This document shows positions 13,493 to 21,089 of a stretch of 21,160 nt of DNA, piece after piece. Made by a program: the position numbers and the translations under genes. The stretch spans positions 1-21,160 of the forward strand of contig JAKPEO010000044.1 in the NCBI GenBank assembly GCA_029551925.1. The letters run 5' to 3'. Position 1 is the first letter of the stretch, and every line of letters begins with the position of its first letter. The stretch is from a bacterium. Its GTDB lineage: Bacteria; JAGOBX01. Under the pieces are notes generated by a model, which saw only the letters and a program-made list of their open reading frames with translations, did no database searches and was not told where the DNA came from.

Positions 13493-14020
13493 CTACCTTA
13501 ACGCCCTCTTTATAACTTTTTCAGCACCCGATAAAAGTGCTTCGCTGAATGTTTTTTTTTCACTTTCAGACAAAGAAAAAATAACCTTACTAAACCGCTT
13601 TTCATTTTCCCTTGCCTTTTTTGCTTCGGCCTCGTTTGTTATTGCTATTAAAATAGCATTTTCGCCATCTTTTACTAATTGGATTGAATTTTCAAGGCTG
13701 CCCGATAACCGCAAATCTACAAACGCTGTTTGCCGCCCCTGCAACTGCCTAAATTCTTTGTACCCCCCCTTAAATTGCATCGTATCGCCACCATCCGAAC
13801 CCCCGATAAATGTACTTTTTTTAACAAATTGCCGCCGTGAAAACCCCGCTGGCTTCGTGCTATAATTTCCTATCTTTGCGCCACTTGCCGCCTCGCCATC
13901 GTTAAATATTCGCCGCTTAAATTGTGATATAACCCTATTTGCCGCCGGTAACAAAATACTATCCAAGACCCTTTCGGCTTTTATATCGTTTAACCCGTTT
14001 ATAAATTCTAAAATGGTCAT
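13493..14020 (-). CDS. HK97-gp10-like / tail-completion (virion morphogenesis) protein
   Basis: 175 aa. The basic N-terminal helix ('VISQFKRRIFNDG'), the central 'GYKEFRQLQGRQTAFVDLRL' with 'SGSLENSI', and a C-terminal helical part fit the HK97 gp10-like or 'virion morphogenesis' family, which joins head and tail ('L..sG.l..si' is the family's hallmark). The Lys/Arg-rich C-terminus and the gene order (capsid, connector candidate, this gene) agree with that. The family match is from pattern memory. Confidence 0.55.
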   Translation of the reverse strand: MTILEFINGLNDIKAERVLDSILLPAANRVISQFKRRIFNDGEAASGAKIGNYSTKPAGFSRRQFVKKSTFIGGSDGGDTMQFKGGYKEFRQLQGRQTAFVDLRLSGSLENSIQLVKDGENAILIAITNEAEAKKARENEKRFSKVIFSLSESEKKTFSEALLSGAEKVIKRALR

Positions 14021-14038
14021 ATTGGTAAATAATACAAA

Positions 14039-15040
14039 TTAACTATTATAATATTTTATCCCCTTACAGGTTAAACACTTAGGGTCTATTGTTTTTAGCA
14101 ACGCCTTAGACCCAGATATAAAATTATTATATTTGTTTAAATAATCATTATTGGCATCCGATAACATCTTATCCGTTGGTTTAACAGCATTTATATAGTT
14201 TAGTGGTGGATTTGCCGATTGCTCCTGAAGCCATAACAAATTAAACGCCGCCAATATTACATGAGCAAAAGCCTTATTTGATTTCGCCCATTCACAAAGT
14301 AGGGCATCCGTACTACATTCACAGCGATATTTGGCGACAATACCAAAGCCCTGCGTGCCTGTTTCATTCGTTCCATTCCAACTGCCAATATTAGCACACG
14401 TACAACGCGGGCGACCGTTGGTAGCACTACCCGAACAATTACAGCAGTTAAGGACGTTAGCCAAAGGCAAATTACTATCAATTAATAATTTACCCTTTTG
14501 GCTTGGCTTGGCTTGTAGTTTTAAATTTGCACCAAACGTATCTAAACAATTTATAACATTTTCGCCCGCAATAAATGACCCGCTTAATGTATATGTTTTT
14601 TCTACCCCAGCATCAACTACCTTTAGCGTTACCGTTGCCGCCGGGGCGGTTAGATAAATACGCAGCTCTTCAACGACAATTATATTTAATTGACTATATG
14701 TTTTTTGGTTAAATACAATACCGACAAACGTATTTGCCGCAATAGCTGGCGTAATTGCGCCGCTTTGTAAAACGCCAGACCACGCATCACCAACAATATT
14801 GCCCCCTAAGTTCCACCCGTTGGCATTTAAGGCCGCCGAAATATCGCCATCAACTTTGCTGTATGTTTTTCGCAAAACGGCATTAATATTACTATTAACA
14901 TCTATGCCGTTATTTAGTAATTTATCCGCCGTTTGCCATGAAAAGTTGAGCGCATCGGATACAAATAAGCCGCTAACACTCGCCGTATTCGTATCACAAG
15001 GATTGTTAATGCCTATAATGCGCTCAAAACAATTCATCAT
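14039..15040 (-). CDS. Cys-rich virion protein, possible head-tail connector
   Basis: 333 aa. Residues about 100-190 are beta-rich ('NIIVVEELRIYLTAPAATVT', 'KTYTLSGSFIAGENVI'). Then comes a dense Cys region: 'NVLNCCNCSGSATNGRPRCT', 'KYRCECSTDALLCEW', and later 'KCLTCKG'. The C-terminal third is helical. It is the first gene after the major-capsid candidate and has its own promoter at 15080-15111, so it may be made in its own amounts. No family was recognised; a decoration or connector role is inferred from place. The Cys pairs could bind zinc or form disulfides. Confidence 0.5.
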   Translation of the reverse strand: MMNCFERIIGINNPCDTNTASVSGLFVSDALNFSWQTADKLLNNGIDVNSNINAVLRKTYSKVDGDISAALNANGWNLGGNIVGDAWSGVLQSGAITPAIAANTFVGIVFNQKTYSQLNIIVVEELRIYLTAPAATVTLKVVDAGVEKTYTLSGSFIAGENVINCLDTFGANLKLQAKPSQKGKLLIDSNLPLANVLNCCNCSGSATNGRPRCTCANIGSWNGTNETGTQGFGIVAKYRCECSTDALLCEWAKSNKAFAHVILAAFNLLWLQEQSANPPLNYINAVKPTDKMLSDANNDYLNKYNNFISGSKALLKTIDPKCLTCKGIKYYNS

Positions 15041-15079
15041 GGGAACTTATGAAAAAATCAATTACTTGTTTAAACGGTA

Positions 15080-15111
15080 CAAAGATACAAAGTTTTTATT
15101 TAAACTTCAAA
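15080..15111 (-). promoter_or_regulatory. Internal promoter in the virion operon
   Basis: On the minus strand -33 TTTG (15111-15108), a 20-nt spacer and -7 TATCTTTG (15087-15080), an exact fit to the Bacteroidota consensus and to the spacing in the cassettes. The -33 element overlaps the last codons of the capsid gene. Transcription would start near 15073 and serve the genes from 15040 downward. The flanking DNA is not the cassette sequence. Confidence 0.78.
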
Positions 15112-16761
15112 CGTAATATTTGGACGATTACTTTTTGTGCCTTTTGGCAATTTAGGCTCGGCAATAGCTTTAGCCTCTGGTGCTTGTGCCAATGGCTCGC
15201 CGCTTTGTTCAAAATTAAACGACCGTTCTAAGGTTTCGCCATCGCAGGCAACTAAATCTAAAACGAGGTCGGCAACGCCGCAACTTGGTATATCAATAGT
15301 AATATCCGTCGTTATCGTATAGTTACATATTTTAAACTGTTCCGTTGCAACCTTGTAAATTAGCTGCCCGTAGCCGCTACCTTGCCATAACGACTGCAAA
15401 AATATTGCCATCGTTGCCTTGTTGGTAATTGTCAAAGTGCTTGCCCCCGTATAAGTGCCGATAAAACTATGCGGTGCGGCGGGGCTGCCACCCGTAAAGT
15501 TAAACTGTACTTGAGTGCCGGGCAAAATGCTACTACAATTAGCTACTGCCGGCATATCAAAGCAAAGGCAATCCAAATCGGGTACTGTTCTTGTTGGGCA
15601 GGCTGCGGGGATAGGTGGCGGGCAAGCGTCAAGAACAAATGCACCCGTATAAGTGCCAACGCCGCAAAATACATCGCTAAATGGCGGCGAAACAAGCAAA
15701 TAATGTAACTCCAAATACATCATATACTCAAACCCGGCACACTCGTTATTTGCCGCCTTAACGACTAAGTCCCAAACAATTTGATATTCGGGGTCATAGT
15801 ACGGGATGCGAATCAATTGGTTAGATGCAGTCGAACTTGCGTAAAACGCCCTAAATGCTGCCTCGCTCGATAACGCCTCTTTTGCCAATTCAACATCATG
15901 CGCCCAACCCGTAAGGCTTTCAGACCACAATACTAATTTGTGTAAGCCCGGCGTTACAGCTAATATTTTAGCAGTATTCGGGTCATTATAAATTTCGTCT
16001 AATGCCGTATCAAAATACGCATTTTCAAAGCCAACGCCGCCAATCGGCATAAAAAGCCCGTTTGCATTAGGCGCAATAGTGCCGCCAGCGGCTTTTTTTG
16101 CCATGTCTAAGTACGTCCCACCAATATAGGCCAAATTATCGTTAAAGCCCATTTGTGCTAATCCGTTTTTAATATCGTAATTCCACGCCGGGTTAAACCC
16201 TGTAATTTGCCCGCTGCCGCCGTATGTTATCGGCATAACTTGGGCGACATTGCCCGGTACTGTACCGCTATGGTTTAAAAGGCTTTGCAGTAAATCTTTG
16301 TCTAAATAACGATATAAATCCTTTAGTTGTTGCTGCATCGTATCTTTGGCTACTGCCAAAAAGCCCGGAATGCCACCATTGGCAGCACACCACGCTTTCA
16401 TTTCGTGTTCCTTAATGCCAATAGGCTTCGTGCCTACCCGCTTGAGGTCGCCGCCCTGACTAATAGGGGCTAATTTGTAACTAAAGGCGTTTAAGTTGGC
16501 AATAGACTGGTAGGCATCGGTATCGGCACAATGGTCGAAATTTGGCGACTCACAGAGTGCCTTGTTGTACCGGAATTCAAGGCTTCGATACCCGCTTTGT
16601 AGCACCGCCTTGTCGGGCAATACCGCTGAAAAATACGGGTTGGAATTGTTCGATAGCAAATAGCGCAAAGTGCCATTGCTAAAGCCCTGCCCCGCCCGAT
16701 AGTTGGCAATAGCTAACTTTACCAAAGGGTAGCAGCTTGCCGGACTTAAAATAAATGACAT
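15100..16761 (-). CDS. Major capsid protein candidate
   Basis: 553 aa. It follows a scaffold-like gene. Its N-terminal part has 'LQSGYRSLEFRYNKALCESP', and later 'LLQSLLNHSGTVPGN', 'LAYIGGTYLDMAKKA' and 'YYDPEYQIVWDLVVK', a pattern I associate with capsid proteins of Bacteroidota phages. The last about 170 residues look like an added domain: a Cys/Pro-rich stretch (CPPPIPAACPTRTV, then LDCLCFDM) and a beta-rich part ('SFIGTYTGASTLTITN'), ending in a Lys/Pro tail. Such C-terminal additions may decorate the capsid surface. Order and size support the call; no single diagnostic motif proves it. Confidence 0.62.
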   Translation of the reverse strand: MSFILSPASCYPLVKLAIANYRAGQGFSNGTLRYLLSNNSNPYFSAVLPDKAVLQSGYRSLEFRYNKALCESPNFDHCADTDAYQSIANLNAFSYKLAPISQGGDLKRVGTKPIGIKEHEMKAWCAANGGIPGFLAVAKDTMQQQLKDLYRYLDKDLLQSLLNHSGTVPGNVAQVMPITYGGSGQITGFNPAWNYDIKNGLAQMGFNDNLAYIGGTYLDMAKKAAGGTIAPNANGLFMPIGGVGFENAYFDTALDEIYNDPNTAKILAVTPGLHKLVLWSESLTGWAHDVELAKEALSSEAAFRAFYASSTASNQLIRIPYYDPEYQIVWDLVVKAANNECAGFEYMMYLELHYLLVSPPFSDVFCGVGTYTGAFVLDACPPPIPAACPTRTVPDLDCLCFDMPAVANCSSILPGTQVQFNFTGGSPAAPHSFIGTYTGASTLTITNKATMAIFLQSLWQGSGYGQLIYKVATEQFKICNYTITTDITIDIPSCGVADLVLDLVACDGETLERSFNFEQSGEPLAQAPEAKAIAEPKLPKGTKSNRPNITFEV

Positions 16762-16803
16762 ATTTTTTTTAATTTATTTATTTGTTTAACAATATTGTTT
16801 ATT

Positions 16804-17625
16804 TTAATAGTTGAAATTTTTGGGCTTAAAAAACTCTGAAATATCGCCCGACTGGGTTGCCGATGCGTTTGGCGGTGGGTAATACCCCGCTCCTTGTTGT
16901 GCCTGTTGGTGCAAATTGTGCCACCCGTAACTTAGGGCTTTCTCCTTAACAAACTCATCAATATTAAACGGGGTTATGCCATTCATGGCAATTCCGTTTG
17001 TTGCCTTGTCTAAAAATAGCACATTTTCTTTGTCGTCAATCGTAGTATTTACGGCATCGCTTATTTCTTTTAAGATTACACCTGCCCGCTTTGCCTTTTG
17101 TTCAATGGCTTTTTGTGGGTCGCCATCAAGCGCGGCGTTTAGGTATTTTTCAACAATCGGCGTTATTTTGCTTGAAAATATCGCGTTATGGTATTTTCCC
17201 TTTAAGCTCTCAATCTCTTTTTGGAAATCGGAAATTTGCCGCTTTGACTGCAAGGTTGCCGCCGCAATAGCTTCGTTTTTTTGCTTCTCAAAGTCGCCGC
17301 TTGTTGCCGTTGCCGTATTTTTTTGATACTGAAATGCCTCGTCAAATAGCGACAAATTTTCATCTATCGTTTTTGCCGCTGCTGATTTTTGCAGCAAATC
17401 GGCGTTGCCTATCGTTTCCAACAACTGCGTTAATTTAGCATTTACTTTTTTCGTATTGCCAAAATTTGCCGCCGATGTGTGCGTGTGAGATATTTGCGGG
17501 TTTTTGGCAAAAGCGTTTAAAATGATAGTTGCATTGTCGCCCGCTAAGGGGTCGAACGTGGTTAGGTCTTTTAGGCTCTCTTCGCTGATGCCTAATGATT
17601 TAAAAAATTCTACTACTTTAGTCAT
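16804..17625 (-). CDS. Scaffold-like protein
   Basis: 273 aa, highly charged and helical, with a likely coiled coil at about 111-148 ('DFEKQKNEAIAAATLQSKRQ' onward to 'EIESLKGKYHNAIF'). The C-terminal end is flexible: 'AQQGAGYYPPPNASATQSGD' then FKPKNFNY. Size, composition and the place directly upstream of the capsid candidate fit a phage scaffolding protein (GP20-like type), which guides capsid assembly and is then removed. It lies 42 nt before the capsid gene. The call rests on context and composition. Confidence 0.55.
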   Translation of the reverse strand: MTKVVEFFKSLGISEESLKDLTTFDPLAGDNATIILNAFAKNPQISHTHTSAANFGNTKKVNAKLTQLLETIGNADLLQKSAAAKTIDENLSLFDEAFQYQKNTATATSGDFEKQKNEAIAAATLQSKRQISDFQKEIESLKGKYHNAIFSSKITPIVEKYLNAALDGDPQKAIEQKAKRAGVILKEISDAVNTTIDDKENVLFLDKATNGIAMNGITPFNIDEFVKEKALSYGWHNLHQQAQQGAGYYPPPNASATQSGDISEFFKPKNFNY

Positions 17626-17682
17626 AATATTTTTAATGTATTGTTTTGTGTTTTAATGATTGCTTTTATTATATATATTCGT

Positions 17683-18081
17683 TTAGCACGTTTTACACTT
17701 GCCGCTATTTGCCTTGTCGGTAATTGTGTAAATTGCCGTCTTACTTTCAATCACTTTTTTCTTTTGCGACGCTGTTTTCGTAATATCCGATTTCGCACCT
17801 TTTTGTTTTTTGCCTCCGCCATCGGTCGGGGTGGCTGGCGGGTCAAATTCAACAAAGTGAATATTAGTAAAACCTTGTTTTTTGTACGCATCTAAATAAA
17901 TTTGTATTTTATTTTTTAATACGGGCACGTTTAAGGGGTAAATTTCACCGTTAAGTTCGCCAAAATATTGCCCGCCGCCAATAGCGACAATTTCAACCGC
18001 TATTTTTTGCGGGGCATCTTCGGGGGCAACCGCAGTTGTAACACTTAAAACCTTTGTCGGGATGTTTTCAATTTCGTGCAT
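17683..18081 (-). CDS. Hypothetical protein, 132 aa, first gene of the virion operon
   Basis: It starts MHEIENIPTKVLSVTTAVAP, followed by a beta-rich segment ('VAIGGGQYFGELNGEIYPLN') and a helix. The C-terminal third is Lys/Gly-rich and low-complexity, and ends GKCKTC, one more Cys-rich tail. It lies 57 nt upstream of the scaffold-like gene. A possible -7 element, TATATTTG (18111-18104), lies 22 nt before the ATG but has no TTTG at the right distance. No family was recognised. Confidence 0.55.
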   Translation of the reverse strand: MHEIENIPTKVLSVTTAVAPEDAPQKIAVEIVAIGGGQYFGELNGEIYPLNVPVLKNKIQIYLDAYKKQGFTNIHFVEFDPPATPTDGGGKKQKGAKSDITKTASQKKKVIESKTAIYTITDKANSGKCKTC

Positions 18082-18103
18082 ATAATAAATAATTTTAATT
18101 TTG

Positions 18104-18111
18104 CAAATATA
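18104..18111 (-). promoter_or_regulatory. Weak candidate late promoter (-7 only)
   Basis: TATATTTG on the minus strand fits TAnnTTTG and is well placed before the first virion gene at 18081. The -33 region has no TTTG at 19-21 nt. If this is the late promoter, it may need a phage activator. Confidence 0.35.
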
Positions 18112-18243
18112 TACTTAATAAATTATACTTAAAAATATTTAACAAAATAATACATTTTTTTGTAAAATTGTTGTATATTTACGATAAATAAACCTATATT
18201 TATAATGAATTAAATCAAATCAAACAAATGTACTTATTTTATT

Positions 18244-18996
18244 ATGCAAAATTCATCCATCTACCCGAAAAAAATTAAATTAACCCGCTGGCCTCAAAAT
18301 TTAAGTCTTTTTTTATCTGCAAAACCTGTTAAAGTAATAGTAATAGGGCTTTTTATTGTTTTTACAAATTGTTTTACTTGGCTTCTATTTAGCCGTAGCT
18401 CCATAGATACTGGCAATTTAGCTGCCAATCACACCAAAAGTTTATATTTGTTGAAGCAAGCCGCCACTTACCTAACTGATACCATTGCATTTGAGCAAAA
18501 AGTCCGGAAAATTGCCAAAAAATTAGCTGTTCCTCCCGAGTGGTTAATGGCCGTCATGCACTCTGAAAGTGGGTTTAATGCCTCGGCGCGCAATTTTAAA
18601 GGAAGTGGCGCTACGGGTTTAATACAATTCATGCCCCAAACGGCAAAACAATACGATATCACCGTTGACCAATTGCAAAATATGAACCACTTAGACCAAC
18701 TTGATTATGTGTATGCTTATTTAAACAAAGTGAAAAAACAGTACAATATAAAATATAATAATATTACAAGTTTGTATTTAGCTATTTTATATCCGGATGC
18801 TTTAGATGCCGAGCCTTGTTATGCCTTGTACAGCAAACCCTCCATTCAATACAAAATGAATGCGGGTTTGGATGAAGATAAAGACGGAAAAGTTACCGTT
18901 CAAGATATAGACAAACGATTAAAACGAATGTACCCAACCGCCTGTAAAGCAACCATTAAAGACGAGGGCAAAACAAATATTTTTTCCGGATGGTAG
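18244..18996 (+). CDS. Membrane-anchored lytic transglycosylase with EF-hand
   Basis: 250 aa. A basic N-terminus precedes one membrane helix (about 30-49, 'VIVIGLFIVFTNCFTWLLF'). The SLT domain has the catalytic Glu108 in 'VMHSESGFNASARN', then 'GSGATGLIQFMPQTAKQYDI' and 'YVYAYLNKVKKQY'. Residues 210-221 (D-E-D-K-D-G-K-V-T-V-Q-D) form a complete EF-hand loop. It cuts peptidoglycan, and the Ca site may stabilise it or switch it on. The same domain order is found at 1444-2025. It is transcribed away from the virion operon, upstream of dnaN. Confidence 0.8.
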   Translation: MQNSSIYPKKIKLTRWPQNLSLFLSAKPVKVIVIGLFIVFTNCFTWLLFSRSSIDTGNLAANHTKSLYLLKQAATYLTDTIAFEQKVRKIAKKLAVPPEWLMAVMHSESGFNASARNFKGSGATGLIQFMPQTAKQYDITVDQLQNMNHLDQLDYVYAYLNKVKKQYNIKYNNITSLYLAILYPDALDAEPCYALYSKPSIQYKMNAGLDEDKDGKVTVQDIDKRLKRMYPTACKATIKDEGKTNIFSGW

Positions 18997-19093
18997 TAGA
19001 TAGAACTCTCAAATTAGAAAAAGAAAACTCCGGAAAAACAGTTTAAATATAAATATATAAAATTAGTGCAACTATTTTTAGCAATAAAATAAA

Positions 19094-20296
19094 ATGGCCT
19101 CATTTTCATTTTCTACAATATGTAATATGCTTTTTAAGCCTAATAGGTCAAAAATACTATACACATTCGGATTTAAACCGTACTCAATCGTTATTAATTC
19201 AAAACAACTATCTGCCGCAGTCAAAGCATTAGCCCCTATTGCGGCAAAAGGCTATTTTACAGACATACTATTGGAAGTAGAAAGTAACACGGCAACCATA
19301 ACCGCTACCAGCTTGGATGTTACGGCCAAAAAAACTATTGAATTACCCTTTGCCAATAGCGCAAACTTTGCCACCGCCGTCCCAAGCCAACTACTTAACG
19401 ACTTGCTGCAAAAATTGCCCGACCAACAGCTAACCGTTGAATTATTAGAAAATGATATATTAAAAATAACGTGGGCAAATGGTTCGGCAAAATTATCCTG
19501 CACCGAGTCCGACAATTTCCCATCGCCGCCGATTGACGAAATAACAACGGATAGCCTAATTGTTTTGAAAGCTGCCGACTTTAAAACGGTAATAAATAAA
19601 ACCCTTTGGGCAACGTCAAATGATGAGCTGCGCCCCGCCTTGACGGGCGTGTTTGTTAAAAGCGAAAATAATAATTTAATATTTTGCGCCACCGATGCCA
19701 CAAAATTAATAGAACTTACCATCCCATCAAATATCGGGGCAAATATCGGGTCAAATATCGAGGCAATAATACCAAGTGCCGCCCTTACAATTTTGCGGGC
19801 AATAATAGCCGATAGCGATAGCGGCGAAACAATAACATTAGGGTTTGACGAAAAAAATGCCGTTTTTACCTTTGAAGGCTTTATTTTTATTTGCCGTCTA
19901 ATAGACGCAAAATTTCCACCCTACAAATCTATTATTCCAACAAATAACGACAAATTCGCGGCAATAGATATTGCACCGCTAAAATCGGCACTTCGTAGGG
20001 TTTCTATTTTTTCAAACAGCAATTCGCTCGGCGTTGCCCTTGAGCTGTCGAACAATGAAATAAAATTAACCGCTCAGGATATTGACTTTCAACGTGAGGC
20101 TGCCGAAACAATGACGTGCGAATTTAATAGCAGCGAATTTATAATTAAATTTAATTATAAAAACGTATTAGCGGCTTTGGATATTTTAAACTCAGATATA
20201 TGTAATTTTTCATTTTCCGTGCCAAACAGGGCGGCGTTAATTGCCGAAAACAACAACAACTATAATTTAACAATATTATTAATGCCGATAATGTGA
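19094..20296 (+). CDS. dnaN: DNA polymerase III beta subunit (sliding clamp), divergent
   Basis: 400 aa. It carries clamp landmarks: 'TAVPSQLLNDLLQKLPDQQL', then 'LWATSNDELRPALTGVFVKS' with 'FCATDATKLIELTIP', 'LIDAKFPPYKSIIP', and a C-terminal 'NLTILLMPIM' in place of the usual 'VMPMRL'. The clamp encircles DNA and tethers the polymerase. It is divergent from cellular DnaN and has about 30 extra residues before the usual start ('IVINSKQLSAAVKAL'), so the true start may be later (M12 at 19127) or the extension real. A loop carries a threefold 12-nt tandem repeat (19729-19764) coding NIGANIGSNIEA. Its codon use resembles the phage genes, so it is probably the element's own clamp. Confidence 0.85.
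   Translation: MASFSFSTICNMLFKPNRSKILYTFGFKPYSIVINSKQLSAAVKALAPIAAKGYFTDILLEVESNTATITATSLDVTAKKTIELPFANSANFATAVPSQLLNDLLQKLPDQQLTVELLENDILKITWANGSAKLSCTESDNFPSPPIDEITTDSLIVLKAADFKTVINKTLWATSNDELRPALTGVFVKSENNNLIFCATDATKLIELTIPSNIGANIGSNIEAIIPSAALTILRAIIADSDSGETITLGFDEKNAVFTFEGFIFICRLIDAKFPPYKSIIPTNNDKFAAIDIAPLKSALRRVSIFSNSNSLGVALELSNNEIKLTAQDIDFQREAAETMTCEFNSSEFIIKFNYKNVLAALDILNSDICNFSFSVPNRAALIAENNNNYNLTILLMPIM
19729..19764. repeat. 12-nt tandem repeat, three copies, inside dnaN
   Basis: AAATATCGGGGC, AAATATCGGGTC and AAATATCGAGGC follow one another in frame. They add four residues per copy to a clamp surface loop and look like replication slippage. Confidence 0.85.
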
Positions 20297-20560
20297 TTTG
20301 ACTGTATAAATAGTAAATAATTAATATTATTGTTATAATTGTATAATAATAATTAAAAAAAAATATTAACGGTAAAGGGCTTTGTGCCCGTCGGGAATTT
20401 CCAACACTAAAGCTCAATAGCAGTACAAACTTTAATTTAATAACAAATGATTGATAGAAATACAGAAGCCCCCAATGACGCAAAACCCGTGTCAGCTGCT
20501 GTTTTTTCTCTTTGATTTTCAGCGAATTAAAAAAAATATTTTGAAATTTCTTTGAAAAAA
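20297..20560. other. Gene-free region between dnaN and the small-gene pair
   Basis: No convincing ORF was seen. It is AT-rich near dnaN and holds a short GGGC-TTTGT-GCCC hairpin (20377-20389) without a clear T tract, so no sure terminator. Base composition changes to a more ordinary mix past about 20370, which may mark a boundary between differing DNA. Confidence 0.4.
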
Positions 20561-20561
20561 G

Positions 20562-20592
20562 TTTGCAAATTCAAAAAAGCATTGTATCTTTG
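20562..20592 (+). promoter_or_regulatory. Bacteroidota-type promoter for the small-gene pair
   Basis: -33 TTTG (20562-20565), 19-nt spacer, -7 TATCTTTG (20585-20592). It has the same -7 sequence as the cassettes but unrelated flanks. The first ATG follows 40 nt later. Confidence 0.75.
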
Positions 20593-20632
20593 TAGCGTAA
20601 TAATTAATAATTAACAATTAAAACAAAGCAAA

Positions 20633-20809
20633 ATGACACAAGAACAAATGATACAAACAGTAATGAATAGAGCAACCGAAATGTTGAAAGACGAAAAAAT
20701 CAACTCTATTTACCAATCATTCAAAACAGAAGATGAAGCAAAAGATTGGATTGTAAAAGCAGCTTTAGCAACATTAATAATGCCAGTAGATGAAAGAAAA
20801 GCAGCCTAA
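20633..20809 (+). CDS. Small hypothetical protein, 58 aa
   Basis: It starts MTQEQMIQTVMNRATEMLKD and ends 'TLIMPVDERKAA', and is mainly helical. It lies just behind a good promoter, with an AT-rich leader. The next gene starts inside its end in another frame (20-nt overlap), so the two are probably coupled. Alanine is encoded by GCA/GCT, with one GCC. No family was recognised. Confidence 0.62.
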   Translation: MTQEQMIQTVMNRATEMLKDEKINSIYQSFKTEDEAKDWIVKAALATLIMPVDERKAA

Positions 20810-20963
20810 AAAAGAAACAAGGGGAGGCACTCGCAAAAATGCGGGTGCTAAACCTAAATACAGCGAACATACAACTACTGTTTCTTTTCGCTGTCCATTG
20901 TCAAAAGTTGATGAACTGAAATTAATTGTCAAGTCTAAACTTTCGGAGTGGTCGGTAAAATAG
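20790..20963 (+). CDS. Small basic DNA-binding-like protein, 57 aa
   Basis: The N-terminus is very basic and glycine-rich ('TRGGTRKNAGAKPKYSEHTT'), followed by 'VSFRCPLSKVDELKLIVKSK'. The pattern 'GGTRKGAGRKP...TVSFRVP' is a familiar small-protein type in Bacteroidota, often ribbon-helix-helix-like with an AT-hook-like start. It overlaps the preceding gene by 20 nt. The downstream methyltransferase suggests a role in controlling or assisting a modification gene, but that is inference. Confidence 0.62.
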   Translation: MKEKQPKKETRGGTRKNAGAKPKYSEHTTTVSFRCPLSKVDELKLIVKSKLSEWSVK

Positions 20964-21035
20964 CATATAACGTGATGCAGCTATGCGTTCGGCTGACGAT
21001 AGGAGGCTGACGTATAGGTGCTGTTATACGCTGGC
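20964..21035. repeat. Palindromic intergenic repeat candidate
   Basis: TATAAC (20966-20971) and GTTATA (21023-21028) bracket a GC-richer segment with a direct repeat GGCTGACG (20991-20998 and 21005-21012). The look is that of a short dispersed palindromic repeat of Bacteroidota chromosomes (ends TATAACG/CGTTATA). No T tract follows it. Confidence 0.45.
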
Positions 21036-21089
21036 ACGGTAAATTCAGTAGAAACTTAAATTGAAACACAAAACAAAATTTTTATTAAA

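Noticed and set aside
18159-18181. TTTG and TATATTTA as a promoter for the 18244 gene
   Set aside because: The spacing is only 11 nt and the -7 ends in A, not G. The transglycosylase promoter remains unknown.
20151-20483. 110-aa minus-strand frame over the end of dnaN
   Set aside because: It is a shadow of dnaN and its AT-rich 3' flank, with Tyr/Ile low complexity.
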